Positions 1 through 7,002 of a DNA stretch of 11,480 bases are shown in pieces. Each line of letters begins with the position of its first letter. Position 1 is the stretch's first letter. A model generated the notes under the pieces. That model was not told where the DNA came from. It made no database searches and saw only the letters and a program-made list of their open reading frames with translations. The stretch is from an uncultured Lachnospiraceae bacterium (GTDB lineage Bacteria > Bacillota > Clostridia > Lachnospirales > Lachnospiraceae). The position numbers and the translations under genes were made by a program. Location: NCBI GenBank assembly GCA_910583815.1, contig CAJTZB010000073.1, forward strand, positions 1 to 11,480, given 5' to 3'.

Positions 1-81
1 GATTAATTTAACAGATTCCAGTTTGCTGATTAGAGTGGTGGAGAACGACGAATTGATATTTTCCTTGTTAATGTTTCTATA

Positions 82-103
82 TACATGGTGCTAGCACCAT
101 GTA
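82..103. repeat. Perfect 22-bp palindrome
   Basis: The left arm TACATGGTGCT (82-92) and the right arm AGCACCATGTA (93-103) are exact reverse complements with no spacer. No T-run follows on either strand, so it is not an obvious intrinsic terminator. An operator for a dimeric regulator, a recombination site or a cruciform-forming end are all possible, and the sequence does not choose between them. Confidence 0.85.
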
Positions 104-160
104 ATAAGGGTAGATAAGGAAAAAACGGTATTTTGCTACTGGCTCTATTTTGGCTCTAAA

Positions 161-175
161 ATTTTTCAGAACATT
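161..175 (+). promoter_or_regulatory. CodY-box-like motif
   Basis: ATTTTTCAGAACATT matches the published CodY consensus AATTTTCWGAAAATT at 13 of 15 positions, with mismatches at positions 2 and 12. CodY represses nutrient-limitation genes in low-GC Firmicutes when branched-chain amino acids and GTP are plentiful. The site lies about 115 bp upstream of the glycosylase promoter, not next to ilvD, so its target is unclear. In AT-rich DNA such a match can arise by chance. Confidence 0.3.
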
Positions 176-289
176 AAAAATGTAGTGATAAATCGGATAA
201 TATGATAAAAAATAAGCAGGAAAACGCAGTAAAAACATTCAGATTTCATTTCCGAGAGCCCGGTTAGGTTTACATATAAAATCATTAGA

Positions 290-318
290 TTGAGTTAAGG
301 AGACAATTATGATATAAT
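290..318 (+). promoter_or_regulatory. Promoter of the glycosylase gene
   Basis: TTGAGT (290-295) and TATAAT (313-318) are separated by 17 bp. This is a near-consensus housekeeping promoter placing the transcript start about 25 bp before the ATG at 350. An AGGAGA ribosome binding site (335-340) lies 9 bp before that start. Confidence 0.75.
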
Positions 319-349
319 TTATCTATTATAAGGCAGGAGAAGTGCAGCC

Positions 350-847
350 ATGAAGGAGTGCCAAAAAGCAGTGCATACGTTTGAACCGGTATACAATCAG
401 GAATCAAAGCTGTTGATTCTTGGTTCTTTTCCTTCGGTAAAGTCGAGGGAAGCCGGTTTTTATTATTACCATCCGCAGAACCGCTTCTGGAAGATGCTTG
501 CAAAACTGTTTGATGAACCATTGCCAAAAAGCGTTGAGGAAAAGAAAGAACTGCTTTTGCGGCACCATATTGCTGTCTGGGATGTCATTGCGTCATGTGA
601 GATTGCAGGCTCAAGCGACAGCAGTATTAAAAACGTTACACCGGTAGATATAAAAAAAGTGCTGTCCGTCGCTCCAATCGGTAAAATACTGACGAATGGG
701 GCAACGGCGGACAACCTTTACCGCCGCCATTTATTTCCGTTGACTCAAATAGAAGCGGTCAGGCTGCCGTCCACAAGCCCGGCAAATGCAGCATTTTCAC
801 TGGAGAGGCTGTGTGAGATGTGGGGAGGAGAACTATTGCAGCATTAG
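350..847 (+). CDS. DNA-deoxyinosine / uracil-DNA glycosylase (family 6 type)
   Basis: A 165-residue base-excision repair enzyme that would remove deaminated bases, chiefly hypoxanthine, from DNA in the cytoplasm. The uracil-DNA glycosylase fold signature is visible: LILGSFPS at residues 22-29, then YYYHPQNRFW at 38-47, where N44 fits the catalytic Asn of the hypoxanthine-DNA glycosylase family. A C-terminal active-site loop LPSTSPAN lies at 139-146. The length fits the family (about 160-170 residues). The start is set by AGGAGA at 335-340, and a clear promoter lies just upstream, so the gene is probably transcribed alone. Its stop overlaps the stop of the convergent small gene by four bases. 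The fold is secure. The preference for inosine over uracil is inferred from the family and cannot be read from the sequence. Confidence 0.9.
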   Translation: MKECQKAVHTFEPVYNQESKLLILGSFPSVKSREAGFYYYHPQNRFWKMLAKLFDEPLPKSVEEKKELLLRHHIAVWDVIASCEIAGSSDSSIKNVTPVDIKKVLSVAPIGKILTNGATADNLYRRHLFPLTQIEAVRLPSTSPANAAFSLERLCEMWGGELLQH

Positions 848-1083
848 TTTTCTTCAAAGCTGACAGTCACATAAAAGCCACGTTCATTTTCTCTGATGCC
901 GGTGACAATGCCTGTCTTTGCAAATAATCGTTCACTGAGTGGGAAGTTGCCGGACATAGCGACTGCCGGTTCAATCACATAATAGAAAACAGAGTTTGGC
1001 AGTGTGCCTTCCCTGATTTCAACGGTCTGTCCGACCTGCGCCTGATTGGGACGCTCCATTTTAAATTCGATTTGTCTTGGCAT
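844..1083 (-). CDS. Small unknown protein, 79 residues
   Basis: I do not recognise this protein. It is soluble, with no signal peptide or membrane segment. Its many short alternating hydrophobic stretches (VGQTVEIREG, FYYVIEPAVA, GFYVTVSFEE) suggest a small all-beta fold. The gene is well supported: on the minus strand TTGGAGGA lies 7 bases before the ATG (1083-1081), and a near-consensus promoter lies upstream at 1116-1144. It runs towards the glycosylase gene and their stop codons overlap (844-847). It diverges from the YgjP-type peptidase gene. No partner or pathway can be inferred from context. A function should not be assigned without a homology search. Confidence 0.75.
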   Translation of the reverse strand: MPRQIEFKMERPNQAQVGQTVEIREGTLPNSVFYYVIEPAVAMSGNFPLSERLFAKTGIVTGIRENERGFYVTVSFEEN

Positions 1084-1115
1084 AGGAATCCTCCAAGGAT
1101 GTTCTTATGCCTTTT

Positions 1116-1144
1116 ATCATAGCATGTGGAGAGGGGCTTGTCCA
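1116..1144 (-). promoter_or_regulatory. Promoter of the small unknown gene
   Basis: Read on the minus strand, TGGACA (1144-1139) and TATGAT (1121-1116) are separated by 17 bp. The expected transcript start is about 25-30 bp before the ATG at 1083. It lies in the divergent region upstream of the peptidase gene. I see no equally good promoter for that gene on the plus strand. Confidence 0.65.
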
Positions 1145-1213
1145 GCGTCGCTTGCCATCTGCACACCGATGCTGTCCCCAAACCGGAACAGCAGGAAGGA
1201 GATTTTGCAAACC

Positions 1214-1939
1214 ATGTCTAAAACGGAGGAACAGCGCATTGTTCATTGTGAGAACGGCGATATACAGTATAGATTGATAAGAAAACAAGTAAAAAATGTG
1301 AATTTAAGAATAAAGCCGGACGGCAGGGTGCTGGTATCGGCAAACCGGCGCGTGCCCATTCGCTTTATTGACGGATTTATTGTGCAGAAACAGAACTACA
1401 TTCTTTCTGCGATTGCAAGATATGCAGAAAAAAGAAGCATGATTGAGGATATACCAAAACAATATGTCAGTGGTGAAAGCTACGAGCTGCTTGGCAGGCG
1501 CTTTACATTAAAAGTGGAAGAAGCAAAAGCAGAAGACGTGTATATAGATGGGGACGCTATTGTTCTTAAAGTAAAAAATAAAGAGGATGTACGTCATAAA
1601 GAAACTATGATGTCAAAGTGGCTGAAGAAATATCAGACAGAAGTGTTTAAAGGATTGATTCACGAAAAATATGAATTGTTTCAGGGGTATGGTGTCCCAT
1701 ATCCTGAATTAAAGGTGCGGCATATGACAGCCAGCTGGGGTTCATGCCAGCCAAAAAAAGGCGTTATCACATTGAACAGCAGGCTGATAGCAGCACCGAA
1801 AACCTGTATTGAATATGTGATAGTGCATGAGTTTGCACATTTTATCCATCCGAACCATTCCAGACAGTTTTGGGATGTTGTAGCGATGATAATGCCGGAT
1901 TGGAAAGAACGGAAAGCAGAATTGAGAAAACAGCTGTAG
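1214..1939 (+). CDS. YgjP-type zinc metallopeptidase (DUF45 / M48-like)
   Basis: A 241-residue protein with the zinc motif HEFAH at residues 205-209, followed by HPNHSRQFW at 212-220, in which H215 fits the third zinc ligand. RHMTASWGSC (169-178), upstream of the motif, is also typical of the YgjP/DUF45 family. No signal peptide or membrane segment is seen, so it should be cytoplasmic. Family members are presumed peptidases with poorly known substrates. The frame stays open back to 1046 but the extra residues look like non-family sequence and overlap the divergent gene. The ATG at 1214 is chosen because the family-like sequence begins there and AAGGAG (1196-1201) precedes it, although the 12-base spacing is long. 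The biotin ligase gene follows within 33 bp, suggesting co-transcription. Confidence 0.88.
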   Translation: MSKTEEQRIVHCENGDIQYRLIRKQVKNVNLRIKPDGRVLVSANRRVPIRFIDGFIVQKQNYILSAIARYAEKRSMIEDIPKQYVSGESYELLGRRFTLKVEEAKAEDVYIDGDAIVLKVKNKEDVRHKETMMSKWLKKYQTEVFKGLIHEKYELFQGYGVPYPELKVRHMTASWGSCQPKKGVITLNSRLIAAPKTCIEYVIVHEFAHFIHPNHSRQFWDVVAMIMPDWKERKAELRKQL

Positions 1940-1972
1940 AGTGGACAGCAGCGGAAAGGCATGGTGATTTTT

Positions 1973-2773
1973 ATGTTATTTCATACGGCAAAGAGAGAAA
2001 CTTTATCCGAAAAGAGCATCAGAGAACATTTGACGGCAAAGATATTTGGAAGCAAACTGATTCTGCTTGAAGAAACCGATTCTACAAACAATGATGCAAA
2101 GCGGATTGCGGCAGAGGGCGCCATAGAAGGCACGGCAGTGCTTGCAGACCGCCAGACCGCAGGCAAAGGAAGGCTTGGGCGAAGCTTTTTTTCACCGGAG
2201 GAAAAGGGAATCTATATGAGCATTGTCTTGAGGCCGCAGGTTGCTCTGGAAAGTTCAACTTTGATTACCTCTATGGCAGCGGTGGCAGTGGCTCGTGCAA
2301 TTGAGAAAACAAGCGGAGTGTATGCGCAGATTAAATGGGTAAATGATGTGTTCCTAAATGGAAAAAAGGTCTGCGGAATACTGACGGAGGGGGCGGTGGA
2401 TTCCGAGAGCGGGAAGCTTGCTTATGCAGTACTTGGAATCGGCGTCAATGTCGGCTGCATGGAATTTCCGGAAGAACTTAGAGAGGTTGCAACTTCAGTC
2501 GGGAATGAAGCAGGAAGGCAGATACAGAAAGAAGCCTTGATTGCAGAGATATTAAATGAACTGGAAGCGCTTTATGGGACACTGGCATCCGGCGGATTTT
2601 TGGAGGAAAGCAGAAAACGTTCCCTTGTGATTGGGAAAGACATAAAAGTAGTCGGCACAGAGCAGTCTTATCCGGCAAAAGCGGTTGCAATTGATGACCT
2701 TGGGCAGCTTGTCGTGGAGACGGAAAAAGGCCGCCAGACCTTACGCTCCGGAGAGGTAAGCATACGGCTTTAA
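1973..2773 (+). CDS. birA: Biotin--[acetyl-CoA-carboxylase] ligase, monofunctional
   Basis: This enzyme activates biotin with ATP and attaches it to a lysine of biotin carrier domains, such as those of acetyl-CoA carboxylase. Motifs seen are ETDSTNNDAK (34-43), the biotinyl-AMP loop QTAGKGRLGRSF (61-72), KWVNDV (121-126) with the conserved Lys, GKKVCGIL (130-137), and a C-terminal beta domain ending near SGEVSIRL. The N-terminal winged-helix domain of bifunctional BirA repressors is missing, because only about 30 residues precede the catalytic core. It should therefore not bind DNA as a biotin operon repressor. The start is uncertain. An ATG at 1961 is in frame but sits one base after GGAAAGG, while the ATG at 1973 has better spacing, helped by GGTG at 1963-1966. 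It probably shares a transcript with the peptidase gene upstream. Confidence 0.92.
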   Translation: MLFHTAKRETLSEKSIREHLTAKIFGSKLILLEETDSTNNDAKRIAAEGAIEGTAVLADRQTAGKGRLGRSFFSPEEKGIYMSIVLRPQVALESSTLITSMAAVAVARAIEKTSGVYAQIKWVNDVFLNGKKVCGILTEGAVDSESGKLAYAVLGIGVNVGCMEFPEELREVATSVGNEAGRQIQKEALIAEILNELEALYGTLASGGFLEESRKRSLVIGKDIKVVGTEQSYPAKAVAIDDLGQLVVETEKGRQTLRSGEVSIRL

Positions 2774-2842
2774 ATTGTTTAATCGGCGCTTTCTTGGAGA
2801 AAACTGCGGAGAAATTTGGATAAGGTTTGTGCGGAAAAAGGG

Positions 2843-2871
2843 TTGACAATACGTTAGTAGTTTGCTACACT
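2843..2871 (+). promoter_or_regulatory. Promoter of ilvD-ilvB
   Basis: TTGACA (2843-2848), 17 bp, then TACACT (2866-2871) with an extended TG one base before the -10. The expected transcript start is near 2878, giving a leader of only about 35 nt. That leaves no room for a T-box or peptide attenuator, so control is more likely at the DNA level. An 8-bp inverted repeat (ACAATACG 2846-2853, CGTATTGT 2884-2891) surrounds the -10 and start site. Confidence 0.8.
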
Positions 2872-2911
2872 AAAGCACAAAATCGTATTGTGGTGGAATA
2901 GGAGGATAAGT

Positions 2912-4579
2912 ATGAAAAGTGATGCAGTAAAAAAGGGTGCGCAGCAGGCTCCTCATCGGTCCCTGTTCCATGCGCTTGGTTTGACAAAAGAAGAGCTTGA
3001 AAAGCCGTTAGTCGGCATTGTCAGCTCTTATAATGAAATTGTGCCGGGCCATATGAATCTGGATAAAGTAGTAGAGGCAGTGAAACTTGGCGTAGCAATG
3101 GCAGGCGGCACTCCGATTGTCTTTCCGGCAATTGCAGTCTGCGACGGCATTGCAATGGGGCATATCGGCATGAAATATTCTCTTGTTACAAGAGACCTGA
3201 TTGCAGATTCTACAGAAGCAATGGCGCTGGCTCATCAGTTTGATGCGCTTGTGATGGTACCAAACTGCGATAAAAATGTACCGGGGCTTTTGATGGCAGC
3301 AGCAAGGGTCAATGTGCCTACGGTATTTGTAAGCGGCGGCCCGATGCTTGCAGGAAAAGTATGCGGCAGCAAGACAAGCCTGTCTTCGATGTTTGAAGCA
3401 GTGGGCGCACACAGTGCAGGAAAGCTGACAGAAGAAGAACTGGAAGAATATGCAGACAAGACATGTCCGACCTGTGGCTCCTGCTCCGGTATGTACACTG
3501 CAAATTCCATGAACTGCCTGACAGAAGCGCTCGGCATGGGCTTACAGGGCAACGGAACGATTCCTGCGGTCTATTCTGACCGGATTCTGCTTGCCAAGCA
3601 TGCAGGAATGAAGGTCATGGAACTTTATGAAAAGAACATCTGCCCGCGGGATATTATGACAGAAGAGGCATTTCGGAATGCCCTGACCGTTGATATGGCG
3701 CTTGGCTGTTCAACAAACAGTATGCTGCATCTGCCGGCAATCGCGCATGAGGTCGGTATTGACTTAAATCTGGACATTGCGAATGAAATCAGTGCAAAGA
3801 CGCCAAACCTGTGCCATCTGGCTCCGGCAGGACATACTTACATTGAAGAACTGAATGAAGCAGGCGGCGTATATGCCGTGATGAATGAGTTAAGCAAGCA
3901 GAACCTGTTATATCTGGATTTAATTACAGCGACAGGAAAGACGGTCGGTGAGAACATTAAAAACGTTACAAATAAAAATACAGAAGTAATTCGTCCAATT
4001 GACAATCCATACAGCAAAACAGGCGGCATTGCCGTATTAAAAGGAAACCTTGCGCCGGACAGCGGCGTGGTCAAGCGTTCGGCAGTCGTCCCGGAGATGA
4101 TGAAGCACGAAGGACCGGCAAGGGTCTTTGACTGTGAGGAGGATGCGATTGCAGCAATCAAAGGCGGCAAGATTTCCGCAGGAGATGTTGTTGTGATTCG
4201 TTATGAAGGTCCAAAGGGAGGTCCTGGCATGCGGGAGATGTTAAATCCGACTTCTGCAATTGCCGGAATGGGGCTTGGTTCTTCAGTGGCTTTGATTACA
4301 GACGGACGTTTTTCCGGGGCATCCAGAGGGGCTTCGATAGGGCATGTATCGCCGGAGGCAGCGGTAGGAGGGCCGATAGCACTCGTAAAGGAAGGCGACA
4401 TTATCCGCATTGATATTGATGCAAATACATTGGATGTGTTAATCAGCGAAGAAGAAATGGAAACCAGAAGAAAGGAATGGAAGCCAAGAGAGCCAAAAGT
4501 GACGACAGGCTATCTGGCACGCTATGCCGCTCTGGTTACTTCAGGAAACCGCGGGGCAATTTTAGAGCTTCCGCGATAG
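2912..4579 (+). CDS. ilvD: Dihydroxy-acid dehydratase
   Basis: A 555-residue iron-sulfur dehydratase of valine and isoleucine synthesis, converting 2,3-dihydroxy-3-methylbutanoate and its isoleucine counterpart to the 2-keto acids. Recognised segments include AVCDGIAMGHIGM (75-87), MVPNCDK (115-121) and TCPTCGSCSGM (184-194). Cluster-binding cysteines C119 and those near C191 are present. The first site reads PGHMNL (45-50) where [2Fe-2S] enzymes such as that of M. tuberculosis have PCN. This resembles the E. coli PGH form and hints at an oxygen-sensitive [4Fe-4S] enzyme, an inference that fits an anaerobe. The ATG at 2912 is chosen for AGGAGGA at 2900-2906; a TTG at 2888 in the same frame is less likely. 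ilvB follows 14 bp after the stop. Confidence 0.97.
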   Translation: MKSDAVKKGAQQAPHRSLFHALGLTKEELEKPLVGIVSSYNEIVPGHMNLDKVVEAVKLGVAMAGGTPIVFPAIAVCDGIAMGHIGMKYSLVTRDLIADSTEAMALAHQFDALVMVPNCDKNVPGLLMAAARVNVPTVFVSGGPMLAGKVCGSKTSLSSMFEAVGAHSAGKLTEEELEEYADKTCPTCGSCSGMYTANSMNCLTEALGMGLQGNGTIPAVYSDRILLAKHAGMKVMELYEKNICPRDIMTEEAFRNALTVDMALGCSTNSMLHLPAIAHEVGIDLNLDIANEISAKTPNLCHLAPAGHTYIEELNEAGGVYAVMNELSKQNLLYLDLITATGKTVGENIKNVTNKNTEVIRPIDNPYSKTGGIAVLKGNLAPDSGVVKRSAVVPEMMKHEGPARVFDCEEDAIAAIKGGKISAGDVVVIRYEGPKGGPGMREMLNPTSAIAGMGLGSSVALITDGRFSGASRGASIGHVSPEAAVGGPIALVKEGDIIRIDIDANTLDVLISEEEMETRRKEWKPREPKVTTGYLARYAALVTSGNRGAILELPR

Positions 4580-4593
4580 GATAGGGGATGACT

Positions 4594-6264
4594 ATGAAAT
4601 TAAACGGTTCGGAAATATTAATAGAATGTCTGAAGGAACAGGGTGTAGATACTGTATTTGGCTATCCGGGCGGTGCAGTACTTAATATTTATGATGCGCT
4701 CTATAAACATCAGACAGAAATCAGGCATATTTTGACTTCCCATGAACAGGGAGCGGCACATGCGGCAGACGGTTATGCCCGTGCGACGGGAAAAGTCGGA
4801 GTATGCATTGCAACAAGCGGTCCGGGAGCGACAAACCTTGTAACCGGAATTGCAACCGCATATATGGACTCGGTTCCTGTAGTAGCAATTACGGGAAATG
4901 TAGGAGTTCCCCTGCTTGGCAAGGACTCGTTTCAGGAAGTTGATATTGCAGGCATTACGATGCCGATTACAAAGCACAATTTTATTGTAAAAGATGTCAC
5001 AAAGCTTGCGGACACGATTCGCCGCGCATTTCTGATTGCAAAGAGCGGGCGTCCGGGTCCGGTGCTGGTGGATATTACAAAAGATGTAACCGGTTCAGAA
5101 ACAGAGTATACCGCACAGGCTCCAATGAAAGCAGATACAGTAAGCAAGCCAATAGACGAAGAGGCTCTGCGTATGGCAGCCGCCCTGATTAATGCTTCGG
5201 AAAAGCCAATGCTCTTTGTCGGAGGCGGCGCAGTGATTTCAGGAGCTTCGGCGGAATTAAAGGAACTGGTGGAAAAGATTGACGCACCGGTCTGTGATTC
5301 CCTGATGGGAAAAGGAGCATTTGACGGAAGAGATTCCCATTATACCGGAATGCTTGGCATGCATGGGACAAAGGCTTCCAACTTTGCAGTTACGGAATGC
5401 GATTTGCTGATTGCCATCGGTGTACGGTTCAGTGACCGTGTCTTCGGAAATGCAAAGAGATTCGCACCAAATGCAAAGCTTCTGCACATTGATATAGACG
5501 CTGCGGAAATCAACAAGAATATCATGTCCCATGCTTCGGTGGTCGGGGACGCCAAGGAAGTGCTGGCGCATCTGAACCCACTGCTGCATCAGGCAGAGCA
5601 CAGGGAATGGATGAAACATGTGGCAGAGCTGAAGGAGAGTTATCCGCTGTCTTACCATACCGATAAACTGACAGGGCCGTTTATTATTGAGACGCTGTAC
5701 CGTGTGACGGAAGGCAATGCAGTGGTTGTGACGGAAGTCGGGCAGCATCAGATGTGGGCGGTGCAGTATTATAAATACAAAGAACCAAGAACCCTGCTTA
5801 CTTCGGGAGGGCTTGGGACAATGGGCTATGGGCTTGGTGCCAGTATTGGTGCAAAGATTTCAAGTCCTGACAAGACAGTGGTCAATATTGCGGGTGACGG
5901 ATGCTTCCGCATGAATATGAATGAAATTGCAACGGCAACAAGATACAATGTCCCGATTGTGCAGATGGTGTTCAATAACCATGTGCTTGGAATGGTGCGC
6001 CAGTGGCAGTCGCTGTTCTATGGGCAAAGGTATTCCTACACGACAATCAATGACTGTGTAGACTATGTAAAGCTTGCAGAAGCAATGGGGGCAAAAGGCT
6101 ACCGCGTTACAAAGAAGGAAGAGGTGGAACCGGTTCTGCGTGAGGCGATTGAGCTTAACATTCCGGTTGTGATTGATTTCCAGCTGGAGAGCGATGATAA
6201 GGTATGGCCGATGGTGGCGCCGGGCGCAGCCATTGAAGAGGCGTTTACGGAAGAAGATTTATAG
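4594..6264 (+). CDS. ilvB: Acetolactate synthase, large catalytic subunit
   Basis: A 556-residue thiamine-diphosphate enzyme that condenses pyruvate with pyruvate or 2-oxobutyrate, the first common step of branched-chain amino acid synthesis. The N-terminal domain has GYPGG (24-28) and the catalytic Glu E51 in SHEQGAAHAADGYAR. The C-terminal cofactor motif runs from GDG (435-437) to NN (461-462), followed by LGMVRQWQ. TMGYGLGASIGA (409-420) replaces the more common TMGFGLPAAIGA, a style I associate with clostridial enzymes. The ATG at 4594 is preferred to the one at 4588, since AGGATAGGGG ends directly at 4587 and gives 6-base spacing only to the later start. The regulatory subunit gene ilvN is not adjacent. 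Pyruvate oxidase-like or catabolic AlsS enzymes are related, but pairing with ilvD favours the biosynthetic role. Confidence 0.95.
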   Translation: MKLNGSEILIECLKEQGVDTVFGYPGGAVLNIYDALYKHQTEIRHILTSHEQGAAHAADGYARATGKVGVCIATSGPGATNLVTGIATAYMDSVPVVAITGNVGVPLLGKDSFQEVDIAGITMPITKHNFIVKDVTKLADTIRRAFLIAKSGRPGPVLVDITKDVTGSETEYTAQAPMKADTVSKPIDEEALRMAAALINASEKPMLFVGGGAVISGASAELKELVEKIDAPVCDSLMGKGAFDGRDSHYTGMLGMHGTKASNFAVTECDLLIAIGVRFSDRVFGNAKRFAPNAKLLHIDIDAAEINKNIMSHASVVGDAKEVLAHLNPLLHQAEHREWMKHVAELKESYPLSYHTDKLTGPFIIETLYRVTEGNAVVVTEVGQHQMWAVQYYKYKEPRTLLTSGGLGTMGYGLGASIGAKISSPDKTVVNIAGDGCFRMNMNEIATATRYNVPIVQMVFNNHVLGMVRQWQSLFYGQRYSYTTINDCVDYVKLAEAMGAKGYRVTKKEEVEPVLREAIELNIPVVIDFQLESDDKVWPMVAPGAAIEEAFTEEDL

Positions 6265-6273
6265 TGCATTGCA

Positions 6274-6302
6274 GATGCCGTCACTTGCCAAGTGACGGCA
6301 TC
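6274..6302 (+). other. 13-bp hairpin between ilvB and the regulator gene, no T-tract
   Basis: GATGCCGTCACTT (6274-6286) and AAGTGACGGCATC (6290-6302) pair perfectly around a 3-base loop. It begins 9 bp after the ilvB stop. No run of T follows on either strand, so it is not a standard intrinsic terminator. It may stabilise the ilvDB mRNA 3' end, act as a processing site, or be a weak or factor-dependent terminator. It ends 28 bp before the regulator start. Confidence 0.75.
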
Positions 6303-6330
6303 AGATTCTGTGAGTGAGGATGGATTTGGT

Positions 6331-6993
6331 TTGAAAACGATTTTAATCATTGACGACGACATGCATATCGGAAATATGACAGAAGAAGTGCTGCTGCGAG
6401 AGGGCTACCATGTATTGCGTGCCTATTCCGGAACAGAGGCGCTGCTTTTGCTTTCCGGGCAGAAGCCGGATCTTGTTCTGCTTGATTTGATGCTTCCGGG
6501 TCTTAGCGGAGAAGAAGTACTTCCAAAAATCAAAGGGATTCCTGTGATTGTAGTCAGTGCAAAGGCAGATGTAAACGATAAAGTAGAACTGCTGCTTGGA
6601 GGCGCGGCTGATTATATTACAAAGCCTTTTCATACAAAAGAACTTTTGGCAAGGATTGCAGTGCAGCTTCGTAAGGCAGAAACGCTTTGTGAGGCTGCCT
6701 GCTTGACGTTTGGGGACATTACGCTTAATGCAGTAATGCACCAGGTGGCGGCAGGCGGAAAAGAAGTGCATCTGACCAGAACAGAATATGCGATTTTAAA
6801 GCTGTTGCTTAAGAATCCACAGCAGGTTATTACAAAATCTGTGCTTTTGGACCGTATTAGCGAAGATACTCCTGACTGCACGGAGAGTTCTTTGAAAATT
6901 CATGTCAGCAATCTGCGGAAAAAAATAAAAGAGGTCTGCGGCAAAGACTATATTGAGGCAGTCTGGGGAATCGGGTTTAAATTGAGAGAATGA
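6331..6993 (+). CDS. OmpR-family two-component response regulator
   Basis: A 220-residue DNA-binding regulator. The receiver domain (about 1-115) has the acidic pocket D8-D10, the phosphoacceptor D52 in LVLLDLMLPG, S76 and K98 in ITKPF. The winged-helix domain (about 122-220) includes HLTRTEYAILKLLL (147-160), the recognition-helix region SSLKIHVSNLRKKI (186-199) and the usual end AVWGIGFKL. Its kinase partner is most likely the histidine kinase at 8891-9823. The frame is open from a GTG at 6292 inside the hairpin, but the domain begins at the TTG at 6331, which has GAGGA (6316-6320) 10 bases upstream; a TTG start is inferred. No promoter is visible between ilvB and this gene, so it may be read through from ilvDB or use a promoter inside ilvB. 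Confidence 0.93.
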   Translation: MKTILIIDDDMHIGNMTEEVLLREGYHVLRAYSGTEALLLLSGQKPDLVLLDLMLPGLSGEEVLPKIKGIPVIVVSAKADVNDKVELLLGGAADYITKPFHTKELLARIAVQLRKAETLCEAACLTFGDITLNAVMHQVAAGGKEVHLTRTEYAILKLLLKNPQQVITKSVLLDRISEDTPDCTESSLKIHVSNLRKKIKEVCGKDYIEAVWGIGFKLRE

Positions 6994-7002
6994 ATCTTTC
7001 CT

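Larger units (their letters stand above)
1..349. other. AT-rich intergenic region, no supported gene
   Basis: No convincing gene is seen in this stretch. One forward frame is open from the window edge to a TAG at 92-94 (about 30 codons), which could be the tail of a gene cut by the edge, but it has no recognisable motif and ends inside the palindrome. The region contains a 22-bp palindrome (82-103), an 11-bp-spaced direct repeat of TGGCTCTA (140-147 and 151-158), a CodY-box-like 15-mer (161-175) and the promoter of the downstream glycosylase gene (290-318). Its composition is clearly more AT-rich than the coding DNA that follows. Confidence 0.6.

Noticed and set aside
1..94. Open frame from the window edge to a TAG at 92-94
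   Set aside because: About 30 codons, no recognisable motif, and it ends inside the palindrome; it may be the tail of a gene but cannot be supported.
1046..1213. N-terminal extension of the YgjP-type peptidase frame
   Set aside because: It overlaps the well-supported minus-strand gene, its residues are unlike the family, and a ribosome binding site precedes the ATG at 1214.
2774..2911. T-box or leader-peptide attenuator before ilvD
   Set aside because: The predicted start leaves only about 35 nt of leader, and no T-box signature or codon-rich leader frame is seen.
3008..3552. Long antisense frames within ilvD and ilvB
   Set aside because: They are shadows of strongly supported coding genes, with no ribosome binding sites, promoters or recognisable motifs.
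6292..6330. GTG start for the response regulator inside the hairpin
   Set aside because: It would add residues before the conserved receiver start and would bury the start in a 13-bp stem; the TTG at 6331 has a placed GAGGA.
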